A stretch of DNA of 64,000 bases from Mesorhizobium onobrychidis (lineage in GTDB: Bacteria > Pseudomonadota > Alphaproteobacteria > Rhizobiales > Rhizobiaceae). Position numbers and translations under genes: made by a program. Within the stretch, counting starts at the first letter, position 1; each line of letters starts with the position of its first letter. A model generated the notes under the pieces. That model saw nothing but the letters and a program-made list of their open reading frames with translations, was not told the origin of the DNA and did not search any database. The DNA is taken from the NCBI RefSeq assembly GCF_024707545.1, contig NZ_CP062229.1, positions 2,089,501 through 2,153,500 on the forward strand. Reading direction: 5' to 3'. Shown in pieces: positions 24,657-32,681 of this stretch.

Positions 24657-25631
24657 ATGGCGCATGACCATGGTTCGCAAGGGCATGACCACAGCCACGG
24701 CGCCGGTCATGTGCACGGCTCGACCGACAAGAAACGGGTGCTGATCGCAGCCTGCCTGACCGCCGGCTTCATGGTCGTGGAGGCGCTTGGCGGTCTCTTC
24801 ACCGGATCGCTGGCGCTGCTGGCGGATGCCGGCCACATGCTGGCCGACTGTATTGCGCTCGGCCTTGCCTGGTATGCTTTTCATCTGGCCGGCCGGCCGG
24901 CCACCGTTCGCCTCACCTATGGTTTCGGCCGGGTCAAAACGCTGGTCGCCTATACCAACGGCATCGCCATCTTCGCCATTGCGCTGTGGATCATCTATGA
25001 GGCTTGGGAACGCCTGCTGACGCCTGCGCCCGTGCTCGGCGGGCCGATGCTGGTCGTCGCGATCGCCGGTCTGCTGGTCAATATCGGCTCCTTCTTCGTG
25101 CTGCATGGCGGCGACCGCGACAGCCTGAACATGCGCGGTGCCATCCTGCACGTGCTCGGCGACCTGCTTGGCTCGGCGGCGGCGATCATAGCTGCGCTGG
25201 TCATCCTGGCAACGGGCTGGACGCCTATCGATCCGATCCTGTCCGTCCTTGTCTCGCTGCTGATCCTGTCCACGGCCTGGTCGCTGATGCGCGAAGCAGC
25301 CCATGTCCTGCTCGAAGGCGTGCCGGCGAGCCTCGATCGCGACCTGATCGCCAGGGACATAGAGGGGACAGTCAAGGGCGTGCGCGAGGTGCATCACATG
25401 CATGTCTGGTCGCTCGACGGGTCAAGCAACATGGCGACCTTGCATGCTTGCCTCAGCGATGGCGTCGATGCCCACAAGGCGGTCAGCGCCATCAAGAAGC
25501 GGCTTGCCGCCGAGCATGGCATTGCCCACGCCACCGTAGAACCGGAATTCGGCCATTGCGCCGACAGCCATGATGGCCACGATGGCGAGCACGACCATGC
25601 GCACGATGCGGCTCCGCATCATGGCCACTGA
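24657..25631 (+). CDS. Cation diffusion facilitator (zinc/cobalt efflux)
   Basis: Membrane antiporter exporting divalent metals. The 324-residue protein has a His-rich N-terminus (MAHDHGSQGHDHSHG), six membrane helices, the zinc-site motif LADAGHMLADCIALGL in helix 2 and HVLGDLLGSA in helix 5 (HxxxD), a cytoplasmic domain with HHMHVWSLDG, and a His/Asp-rich tail. ATG at 24657 has an AACAGGAG site. A small hairpin (24609-24631) sits ahead of the ribosome site. HxxxD sites usually indicate zinc, cobalt or nickel rather than manganese. It is convergent in theme with the zinc-uptake genes at 6.3-8.9 kb. Confidence 0.93.
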   Translation: MAHDHGSQGHDHSHGAGHVHGSTDKKRVLIAACLTAGFMVVEALGGLFTGSLALLADAGHMLADCIALGLAWYAFHLAGRPATVRLTYGFGRVKTLVAYTNGIAIFAIALWIIYEAWERLLTPAPVLGGPMLVVAIAGLLVNIGSFFVLHGGDRDSLNMRGAILHVLGDLLGSAAAIIAALVILATGWTPIDPILSVLVSLLILSTAWSLMREAAHVLLEGVPASLDRDLIARDIEGTVKGVREVHHMHVWSLDGSSNMATLHACLSDGVDAHKAVSAIKKRLAAEHGIAHATVEPEFGHCADSHDGHDGEHDHAHDAAPHHGH

Positions 25632-25694
25632 CTCCGGGAGTTCCATGGCATTGGTAACGAACTTGATGAATTCCCGCCGGGTCAGGGCCGCGTG

Positions 25695-25901
25695 ATGGAT
25701 CGCGACACGCGCAACGCGGCGATAGGTGCCCTCTGGGTGCTGCTGCTGTTCGGCATCGCCGCCTACTATTTGCCAACCGTGATGCTGGCGGCCGGCCGCG
25801 TCTCGACCATTCTTGCCGCTGTAATTGCCGCTGTCTTCATGGTGGCCATTTTCGTCGTGTTTTGGCTGCGTGGCCGCAGCCAGCGCAAAAAGGATCATTG
25901 A
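25695..25901 (+). CDS. Small two-helix membrane protein
   Basis: 68-residue protein (or 69 from a GTG one codon earlier) that I do not recognise. Two hydrophobic helices (about residues 8-27, GALWVLLLFGIAAYYLP, and 36-58) are followed by a basic tail RGRSQRKKDH. Its stop TGA is followed one base later by the ATG of denD, so the two are probably translationally coupled. The ribosome site is weak (GTCAGGGCCGCG). Confidence 0.6.
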   Translation: MDRDTRNAAIGALWVLLLFGIAAYYLPTVMLAAGRVSTILAAVIAAVFMVAIFVVFWLRGRSQRKKDH

Positions 25902-25902
25902 T

Positions 25903-26880
25903 ATGCGTGTTTTGATTACCGGCGCGGCAGGCATGGTCGGCCGCAAGCTCATCGCCCGGCTGGCGACGGACGGAACGCTCAGCGGCCGGAAGATCGCCGC
26001 GCTCGAGCTTCACGATATCGTGCCGCCGCAGGCGCCGGCGCTGGAAGGCGTCGGCGTCACCATCCATACAGGCGATCTCGCCGCGGCGAGCGCGATGGAA
26101 CGGCTGGTCGCGTCGCGCCCCGACGTGATCTTCCATCTCGCCGGCGTCGTGTCGGGCGAGGCGGAAGCCAATTTCGATCTCGGCTATCGCGTCAATCTCG
26201 ACGGCACAAGGGCGCTGTTCGATGCCATAAGGCTGGCGGGGTTTGCGCCGCGCGTCGTCTTCACCTCGTCGATCGCCGTTTTCGGCGCACCGTTTCCGGA
26301 CGTCATCCCCGACGAATTCCACCCGACGCCATTGACCTCCTACGGCACGCAGAAGCTGATGGGCGAAGCGTTGCTCGCCGATTATACGCGGCGCGGCTTC
26401 TTCGACGGCGTCGGCATCAGGCTGCCGACCATCTGCGTCAGGCCCGGAAAGCCGAACAAGGCGGCCTCGGGCTTCTTCTCCGGCATCATCCGCGAGCCGT
26501 TGAGCGGCCAGGAAGCAATATTGCCGGTGCCGCGCTCTGTCGTGCACACCCACGCCAGCCCGCGCTCCGCGGTGAATTTTTTGATCCACGCAGCAGGGAT
26601 CGACGGCAGCGCCGTCGGGCCGCGCCGCAATCTGACGATGCCCGGGGTCGCCGTCACCGTCGGCGAGCAGATCGAGGCCTTGGAACGCGTTGCCGGCGCC
26701 AAGGCGGTGAAACTGATCCGCGAGGAGCCCGACGATACGATCTGGGCGATCGTCAAGGGCTGGCCGACACGCTTCGAGGCGCGGCGGTCGAGGGAGCTTG
26801 GCTTTGCCGCCGAAACCAGCTTCGACGACATCATCCGCGCCCATATCGAGGACGAGCTGGGCGGCAGAATCGCAAGCTAG
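25903..26880 (+). CDS. denD: D-erythronate dehydrogenase-type NAD-dependent epimerase/dehydratase
   Basis: 325-residue extended-SDR enzyme. It has the Rossmann loop TGAAGMVG, HLAGVVSGEAEANF, TSSIAVFG, the catalytic Tyr-Lys in YGTQK, and a distinctive RLPTICVRPGKPNKAASGFFS block shared with DenD proteins that oxidise D-erythronate in four-carbon acid-sugar catabolism. The assignment rests on that similarity; no kinase or isomerase genes of the pathway are adjacent. The start at 25903 follows the upstream stop after one base. The stop codon overlaps a short copy of the dispersed repeat. Confidence 0.82.
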   Translation: MRVLITGAAGMVGRKLIARLATDGTLSGRKIAALELHDIVPPQAPALEGVGVTIHTGDLAAASAMERLVASRPDVIFHLAGVVSGEAEANFDLGYRVNLDGTRALFDAIRLAGFAPRVVFTSSIAVFGAPFPDVIPDEFHPTPLTSYGTQKLMGEALLADYTRRGFFDGVGIRLPTICVRPGKPNKAASGFFSGIIREPLSGQEAILPVPRSVVHTHASPRSAVNFLIHAAGIDGSAVGPRRNLTMPGVAVTVGEQIEALERVAGAKAVKLIREEPDDTIWAIVKGWPTRFEARRSRELGFAAETSFDDIIRAHIEDELGGRIAS

Positions 26881-26911
26881 AGCGCTGCGTCCAATCGGAC
26901 GCGCAAAGGCG
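26879..26911 (+). repeat. Dispersed intergenic repeat, copy D (truncated)
   Basis: AGAGCGCTGCGTCCAATCGG followed by ACGCGCAAAGG matches the first third of copy B and, as there, begins with the last two bases of a TAG stop codon. Confidence 0.6.
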
Positions 26912-28054
26912 TCATCCGCCAGCCGTCAGGCTGGCCGACAACAACAGCAACCCGAACAGGAAGACGAAGGCTGCGCCGCCGATCTCGACGATCGAGTGGA
27001 TGCGGTTGCCCATGCGGCCGTCACCGGCGAAATAGACTGCCCAGTTCTTGGCCGTCACCGCCAGCGTCGCCAGGATCGAGACCGTGATCGCGGTGCCGAG
27101 CGCCATCGCCAGCACCGACAGGATGCCGCCGAACCACAGCCCGTTGAGCATGGCAAAGCTCAGCACGATCAGCGCGCCCGAGCAGGGCCGGATACCGACG
27201 GCAGCCACCGCCGACCAGGCGGTGCGCCAGTCGAAACGGTCGCCGGAAAGCAGCGCCGGGTCTGGCGCGTGTGAATGTCCACACGTCTCGCAGACTTCGC
27301 CCGCCGCATGGTGATGATGATCGTGCCCGCCATGGTCATGGCGATGGTCGTGTGCGCCATGATCATGGTTGTGTCCATCGTGGCCATGTGCGTGAAGCGC
27401 ATGGGAATGCGCCGAATGAGCATGTGCGGAATGTGAGTGGCCTGTTTGCAAATGGCCGGCATGGGCCGCCGACAGGCTGTAGGCAGGGTTCGCGCCGAAC
27501 AGACGAAGGATAGCGGGGCCGGCCTTGCGCCACAAAAGCCAGGCGCCGAACAGGGTGACGAAGACAAAACTCATGACTTCGAGGAACCAGGCCGCATCGG
27601 TCATCGATATGGTGGTGCCGCGCAGGACGAAGTAGGCGAGCATCATCACGAGGATCGCCGTCAGCGCCTGCAGCAGGGCCGAGACGAACGACAGCATGAT
27701 GCCGCGCTTGAGCGCGACTTCGTTCGCCACCATGTAGGACGAGATCACCGCCTTGCCGTGACCGGGGCCGGCAGCATGGAAGATGCCATAGGCGAAGGAC
27801 AGGCCGATAAGCAGCCACAGCTTGCTGCCGTCCTCGCGCATCGCCTTCATCGCGCCGGCAAGCGCGCGGTAGAATTCCTGCTGGCGCAGGTTGATCCACA
27901 TCAGGATATGGGCGAACGGGCCGGTGGTTGGAGCTATCCCGTCATTGGTGCCGATGCCGAGCGAGCTCTGGGCGTGGGCGGCGCCGAGGAAGTGCGTCAT
28001 CACAAGGGCGACGGCCAAAAGGCCGAAGGCCAAACGCAGGGACGGTTTCGTCAC
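26912..28054 (-). CDS. NicO-family nickel/cobalt transporter (RcnA-like)
   Basis: 380-residue membrane protein with a signal-like N-terminus (ending GAAHA-QS), six or more membrane segments, the family motif HAAGPGHGKAVISSY, a very His-rich loop of about 60 residues (GHDGHNHDHG, HDHHHHAAGE) including CETCGH, and the second conserved site GIRPCSGALIVL. NicO proteins include RcnA exporters and uptake systems. It lies four bases downstream of a DUF1007 gene, a pairing seen in metal-linked loci where direction of transport is disputed. The start is GTG at 28054. Confidence 0.85.
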   Translation of the reverse strand: MTKPSLRLAFGLLAVALVMTHFLGAAHAQSSLGIGTNDGIAPTTGPFAHILMWINLRQQEFYRALAGAMKAMREDGSKLWLLIGLSFAYGIFHAAGPGHGKAVISSYMVANEVALKRGIMLSFVSALLQALTAILVMMLAYFVLRGTTISMTDAAWFLEVMSFVFVTLFGAWLLWRKAGPAILRLFGANPAYSLSAAHAGHLQTGHSHSAHAHSAHSHALHAHGHDGHNHDHGAHDHRHDHGGHDHHHHAAGEVCETCGHSHAPDPALLSGDRFDWRTAWSAVAAVGIRPCSGALIVLSFAMLNGLWFGGILSVLAMALGTAITVSILATLAVTAKNWAVYFAGDGRMGNRIHSIVEIGGAAFVFLFGLLLLSASLTAGG

Positions 28055-28058
28055 CGGA

Positions 28059-28727
28059 TTATCCTTCTGGCCGACAGTTCAGTTCAAGCTTGGTCGCAAA
28101 GATCTTGCTCATATCGGTGCCTGTCGGATCGTTGAAGAAGGCGTCCGTCAGGGTCTTCTGGTTCGCGGCGATCGCCTCGTCGGGGTTCGGACGAACGACC
28201 TTGCTCGTGCATGTCGACGGCAAGCCGGCGACCTGCAGATTGGCATCCTCGGTGAAATCGATCGCCGTGTAGAAGGTCGGGTCATAGACGCCGATATCGA
28301 TCTTGCCGGCCAGCCTGGTCGGCGCCTTAGGTTCGGATTCGAACAGGATGATGAGCTGGTCGTTGTCAAAATTCGCCATCAGCTGCGGCGGCGGGCTCAT
28401 CGCCTCATCCTTGCCGTCGACGGTGACGAGCTGGAAGTAATTGAACTCCGCCAGCGAAGCATGGACGGTGTCGGCGACTGCCTTCAGCTCCGTGTCATCG
28501 AGCTTCAGGTCGGAATTCTTGTCGAACTCCATCATCACCGTGCTCGAAAACAAATCGTCGAAGCGCCAGACATGGCGCAAGGCCTTCACACTTTGGTGAT
28601 CCGGGCTGAGGATCACTTCGAGGCGAGCCTCGGCGAAGACATGGGGATGCACATTTGCTGGCCCGACCGTGGCAAATGTCGCCGCCATGGCCGAAGCCAT
28701 CATGATTGCTTGCCGTTTCAGGTGCAT
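28059..28727 (-). CDS. DUF1007 family periplasmic protein
   Basis: 222-residue secreted protein of the DUF1007 family, typically encoded next to NicO transporters. Signal peptide with cleavage near GPANV-HP, then HPHVFAEARLEV at the mature N-terminus, which offers histidines as metal ligands, followed by FDDLFSS, a DKNSDLKLDD loop resembling an EF-hand, and SPPPQLMANFDNDQLI. One pair of cysteines lies near the C-terminus. ATG at 28727 is chosen as the one that starts the signal peptide. It probably presents metal to the transporter or senses it; this is inference from pairing. Confidence 0.8.
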   Translation of the reverse strand: MHLKRQAIMMASAMAATFATVGPANVHPHVFAEARLEVILSPDHQSVKALRHVWRFDDLFSSTVMMEFDKNSDLKLDDTELKAVADTVHASLAEFNYFQLVTVDGKDEAMSPPPQLMANFDNDQLIILFESEPKAPTRLAGKIDIGVYDPTFYTAIDFTEDANLQVAGLPSTCTSKVVRPNPDEAIAANQKTLTDAFFNDPTGTDMSKIFATKLELNCRPEG

Positions 28728-28812
28728 TCTGGGTGGTGATTCCATCGACTTCGGTGACTGTCGAGAGTTACCAGAAAGGGGGCGAAAATGGGACCCCCCG
28801 GCGGCTAAAAGC

Positions 28813-29712
28813 TCAAGCATTGTCAATCGTCTTGAACCACTGCACCAGGAAATCGACAAAGACGCGAACTTTCGCAGGCAAATAGCGTCGGTGCGGATAG
28901 ACCGCAAAGATGCCGCCACCCGGCAGGATGCGGTCATCCAGCGCGGTGACCAGCCGGCCACTTTCGATATCGGGCGCGGCGATGAAATCCGGCAGGATGG
29001 AAAATCCCAATCCCGCCACGGCGGCGGCCCTTGCCGCCATCGGGCTGTTGACCTCAATCGGACCGGAGACCGAAACGGTTACCGTGTCGCCGCTGTCGCC
29101 CTTGAACGGCCAGTTGGTCAGCCAGCGGCCATTGGTGTCGATGATGCAGGGCACGCGGCCAAGGTCCTGCGGCCGCACCGGCATGCCGTGCTTTACGATC
29201 AGTTCGGGCGATGCGCAGAGCCGCACCGAAAACGGCGCCAGACGCCTCGCGATCAGCGAGGAGTTCTCCAGCCGCGAAATGCGCACAGCGAGATCGAAAC
29301 CTTCCTCGACCAGATCGACGAAGCGGTCGTCGAGATGAATGTCGAGCACGATGTCGGGATGCTGCTTGGCGAAGTCGATCAGCGATTGGCCGATCGGTGC
29401 GTCAGCAAAAGTGCGCGGTGCTGAAAGTTTGATCCTGCCGCGCACGTCGCCGGAGGATTCGCGCACCGCATCGGCCAGGCTGTCGACCTCGCGGACGATT
29501 TCCGAGGCGCGACGGTAATAGGTGTGGCCGGCCTCGGTTAGGGAGAACTGCCTGGTGGTGCGGTTGAGCAGCAACGCGCCGAGCTCGTCCTCCAACTCGC
29601 GCACATATTTCGACAGCAGCGCCTTGGAGCGGCCGATCTTGCGCGCTGCTGCCGAAAAACCTTCGGCCTCGACCACGTCGATGAAGGCGCGCATGCGGGT
29701 CAGCGTGTCCAT
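28813..29712 (-). CDS. LysR-family transcriptional regulator
   Basis: 299-residue regulator. N-terminal winged helix-turn-helix (MRAFIDVVEAEGFSAAARKIGRSKALLSKYVRELE region) and a C-terminal effector domain with LDIHLDDRFVDLVEEGFDLAVRI, typical of the CrgA/DsdC-like branch. The start at 29712 is preceded by AAAGGAG. Unusually for LysR genes, it lies directly downstream of a catabolic gene: the amidase stop TGA (29714-29716) is separated from this ATG by one base, so the pair is co-transcribed rather than divergent. The target and ligand are unknown; the amidase is a plausible target. Confidence 0.9.
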   Translation of the reverse strand: MDTLTRMRAFIDVVEAEGFSAAARKIGRSKALLSKYVRELEDELGALLLNRTTRQFSLTEAGHTYYRRASEIVREVDSLADAVRESSGDVRGRIKLSAPRTFADAPIGQSLIDFAKQHPDIVLDIHLDDRFVDLVEEGFDLAVRISRLENSSLIARRLAPFSVRLCASPELIVKHGMPVRPQDLGRVPCIIDTNGRWLTNWPFKGDSGDTVTVSVSGPIEVNSPMAARAAAVAGLGFSILPDFIAAPDIESGRLVTALDDRILPGGGIFAVYPHRRYLPAKVRVFVDFLVQWFKTIDNA

Positions 29713-29713
29713 G

Positions 29714-30946
29714 TCATGCGCTCCTTTGGTGGCCTGAAAGGATGCGCGCGGCAAGCGCCATTAGCTGCCGGTCGCTGTTCTCAGGTCCGAGCAGCGAGAG
29801 GCCGAAAGGGGCGCCGTCGACATGGCCCAGCGGCAGGGTGATCTGCGGAAAGCCCGACAGACCGGAAAGACACAGCAGTCTCAGCGCGCGTTCGCGATAG
29901 GTCTGCAAATCGTCGAAGGAATCAGCCTTGAGCGGGGCGGCACCCGGAACGGTCGGCAGCACAAGGACGCCGTCCTCGCCAAGCAGGTCGGCAAGTTCAA
30001 GACGAAACGAAACGCGACGTTCCGTTTCACGTTGTGCGGTTGCCGCGTCGATGGTCGCGCCATGCTCGAAGCGGTCCTTGACGCCGGGACCGAGCATCCG
30101 GTCACCCTGCGAGATCCAGGCACCATTATTTTGCCAGGCCTCGTACCCCTGCAGCTTGCGGAAGCACCAGTAGAGATCGTCGGTGGAATGCGAGAGCGGC
30201 GCAATGACCCGCGGCGCGCCTATCACCGAAGAGACATGGCGGACCAGGCCGCGATATTCATCGGCTTCCCGCGGGCCGAGCACGAGCCCGTCCAGCGCAT
30301 CCAGGGCGAGCGGACGCTGCAATTCGTGGCGATGCAGATCATTGCCGAGCAGCACCGCGCCGACCTTGTCATAGGTCGCCATATCCTTGGCAAACCACCC
30401 GAACGTATCGAGGGACGGGGCCAGCGGCATGGTGCCAACGAGCGAGATGCGGCCATGCGTGACCCTGAGGCCGATCAGACCGCAAAAGCTTGCCGGGGCT
30501 CGGATCGAGCCGCCGGTGTCGGATCCGGTGGCGATGTCGGCCAGCCCGCCGGCGACCGCGGCGGCGGAACCGGAGGACGAGCCGCCGGTGATGCGGTCCG
30601 GTGCTGCCGAATTGACCGGCGACGCAAAATGCGCGTTCAGCCCCATCAGGGAGAAGGCCAGTTCATCGGTCTGCGTCTTGCCGACGAAGCGCGCGCCCGA
30701 ATCAAGCAGCGCCTGGACGGCCGGCGCTGTCGCCAAGGCGGGGGAAGCCTCCTGGTATTTCTGCGGATTGCCGCAGCCGGTGCGGTAGCCGGCCACGTCG
30801 TAAATATCCTTGACGGCCAGCCGCAGGCCGGCAAGCGGGCCGGATTGCGCATTGGATACAGGGACATCGTCAAGGTCGAGAAAAGCGTTCAGGGGGCCGC
30901 GAGTGCCTGTCATGCGTTCGATATCCGGATACAGTCTGTCCAACAT
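29714..30946 (-). CDS. Amidase-signature family hydrolase
   Basis: 410-residue amidase. The Ser-cisSer-Lys triad is visible: Lys46 in AVKDIYD, the cis-Ser in GGSSSGSAAAV and the nucleophile region TGSDTGGSIRAPASFCG. The family includes GatA-like, indoleacetamide and other amide hydrolases; at 410 residues it is shorter than GatA and has no GatB/C neighbours, so it is a stand-alone amidase of unknown substrate. The ATG at 30946 begins MLDRLYPDIER. It is the first gene of a two-gene unit with the LysR regulator. Confidence 0.88.
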   Translation of the reverse strand: MLDRLYPDIERMTGTRGPLNAFLDLDDVPVSNAQSGPLAGLRLAVKDIYDVAGYRTGCGNPQKYQEASPALATAPAVQALLDSGARFVGKTQTDELAFSLMGLNAHFASPVNSAAPDRITGGSSSGSAAAVAGGLADIATGSDTGGSIRAPASFCGLIGLRVTHGRISLVGTMPLAPSLDTFGWFAKDMATYDKVGAVLLGNDLHRHELQRPLALDALDGLVLGPREADEYRGLVRHVSSVIGAPRVIAPLSHSTDDLYWCFRKLQGYEAWQNNGAWISQGDRMLGPGVKDRFEHGATIDAATAQRETERRVSFRLELADLLGEDGVLVLPTVPGAAPLKADSFDDLQTYRERALRLLCLSGLSGFPQITLPLGHVDGAPFGLSLLGPENSDRQLMALAARILSGHQRSA

Positions 30947-31099
30947 TGTGCGCTGCCGGAAATTTTACAACCTGCCATACGATTTTTATTGATTGTGAAA
31001 TCCTTCGACCTTATATCGCCCTTGCCCAAAGTCGCACGTGCCTGTGGGTGTCCGCCGATCCTCAAAATGGTGAGGGATATCGGTAAGGTAACTGGAGCT

Positions 31100-31450
31100 A
31101 ACCCCTCCAGTCGGTTTAGCGGCCAACCGCCAGATCGAGGACACCTTGAAGCAACGACGGTGCGGGCCTTTCTGGTGTTCTGCCGGTTGTCCAAAGACCG
31201 GGGTTACTGAAGAGGCACACCTTCATTGCCGGCAGTGCGGACGGGTCTCCCATCCAAGCCAAGGCAGACAAAGCGAACCGAGGCCGGGCAAGGCCAAGGT
31301 TCACCGCCGCGAGACGGCGCTTCATGGTTCCGGGGTCTCCACCGGCTGGTTCCATGGATTTGACGTCCCGCCTTTGTCCACCGCGTGTTCGCGAGGTCGA
31401 TGACCCGCGTCCCGCAGCCTTTGTGCGCGCCGAAAGGCGCTGATGGAGAG
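31100..31450 (+). ncRNA. Candidate speF-type structured leader of ornithine decarboxylase
   Basis: About 500 bases lie between the amidase and ornithine decarboxylase genes with no coding signal, and the last 350 are rich in nested inverted repeats: GAACC-GGCC...GGCC-GGTTC (31275-31302), GCCGCGAGACGGC (about 31306-31318) and CGCGCCGAAAGGCGC just before the ribosome site. Established knowledge: a conserved RNA motif named speF occurs upstream of ornithine decarboxylase genes in alphaproteobacteria. Position, size and structure content fit, but I could not align it to the family model. It may regulate the gene in response to polyamines. Boundaries are approximate. Confidence 0.55.
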
Positions 31451-31456
31451 ACCCCG

Positions 31457-32590
31457 ATGGCTACCCAGCGCATCCTTGACTTCCTCGCCACCCGACGTCC
31501 GAACGGCCCATGCCTCGTCGTCGATCTCGATGTCGTGCGCGACAATTTCCGCGCCTTCGAGAAGGCGCTTCCCGATTCCAAAATCTACTATGCGGTGAAA
31601 GCAAATCCGGCGCCGGAAATCCTGCGCCTCCTTGCTGCGATGGGCTCGTCCTTCGACACCGCTTCCGTTGCCGAAGTCGAGATGGCGATGGACGCCGGTG
31701 CGCCGGCGGACCGCATCTCCTTCGGCAACACCATCAAGAAGGAGCGCGACATCCAGCGCGCCTATCAGCTCGGCATCCGGCTGTTCGCGGTGGACTGCGT
31801 CGAGGAGGTCGAGAAGATCGCCCGCGTTGCACCCGGCGCCCGTGTGTTCTGCCGCGTGCTGACCGACGGCGAAGGCGCCGAATGGCCGCTGTCGCGCAAG
31901 TTCGGCTGCGTGCCGGCGATGGCGGTCGACGTGCTGCGCCATGCCAGGACCCTAGGGCTCGACGCCTATGGCGTGTCGTTCCATGTCGGCTCGCAGCAGA
32001 CCGACCTGACCGCCTGGGACCGCGCGCTCGGCGATGCCAAAAAGGTGTTCGCGTCGCTCGCCGAGGAAGGCATCGTGCTCAAGATGGTCAATATGGGCGG
32101 CGGCTTCCCGACCCGTTACCTCAGGGATGTGCCGGTGGCACAGGCCTATGGCCAGGCGATCTTCTCGGCGCTGCGCAAGCATTTTGGCAACGCGATTCCC
32201 GAGACGATCATCGAACCGGGCCGTGGCATGGTCGGCAATGCCGGCGTCATCAAGTCGGAAGTCGTGCTGATCTCGAAGAAGGCCGACAACGACAATGTGC
32301 GCTGGGTCTTCCTCGACATCGGCAAGTTCGGCGGTCTCGCCGAGACGATGGACGAGGCGATCCGCTACCCGATCGTGACCGCGCATGACGGCACCGAGAC
32401 CGCTCCGTGCGTGCTCGCCGGCCCGACCTGCGATTCGGCCGACGTGATGTACGAGAAGACGCCGTATCCGCTGCCCCTGTCGCTGACCATCGGCGACGAG
32501 GTGCTGATCGAGGGCACCGGCGCCTACACGACGACCTACGCTTCGGTCGCCTTCAACGGCTTCGAGCCTCTCCGATCCTACGTGATCTGA
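31457..32590 (+). CDS. Ornithine/lysine decarboxylase, alanine-racemase fold
   Basis: PLP enzyme that decarboxylates ornithine to putrescine (fold type III, group IV decarboxylase). The 377-residue protein has the PLP lysine at residue 48 (YYAVKANP), SFGNTIKKERDI, SFHVGSQQTD, the Gly-rich phosphate site MGGGFPTRY, EPGRGMVG, and the active-site cysteine in GPTCDSADVM. The length and GPTCDSAD motif match alphaproteobacterial ornithine/lysine decarboxylases. The start at 31457 has a GGAGAG site and directly follows the structured leader. Its product feeds the homospermidine synthase encoded at 2658-4103. Confidence 0.93.
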   Translation: MATQRILDFLATRRPNGPCLVVDLDVVRDNFRAFEKALPDSKIYYAVKANPAPEILRLLAAMGSSFDTASVAEVEMAMDAGAPADRISFGNTIKKERDIQRAYQLGIRLFAVDCVEEVEKIARVAPGARVFCRVLTDGEGAEWPLSRKFGCVPAMAVDVLRHARTLGLDAYGVSFHVGSQQTDLTAWDRALGDAKKVFASLAEEGIVLKMVNMGGGFPTRYLRDVPVAQAYGQAIFSALRKHFGNAIPETIIEPGRGMVGNAGVIKSEVVLISKKADNDNVRWVFLDIGKFGGLAETMDEAIRYPIVTAHDGTETAPCVLAGPTCDSADVMYEKTPYPLPLSLTIGDEVLIEGTGAYTTTYASVAFNGFEPLRSYVI

Positions 32591-32616
32591 CGGCTTCGGC
32601 CCTCAGATCACCCGGT

Positions 32617-32640
32617 GCGGGCGACGAGATCGCCCGCTTC
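32617..32640 (+). terminator. Weak terminator-like hairpin
   Basis: GCGGGCGA (32617-32624) pairs with TCGCCCGC (32630-32637) around CGAGA. Only a short TTC follows, so termination efficiency is doubtful. Confidence 0.4.
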
Positions 32641-32681
32641 GGTTCGCCTGTGGAACAATCCGCTCGTGAAGGATCGCGGAA

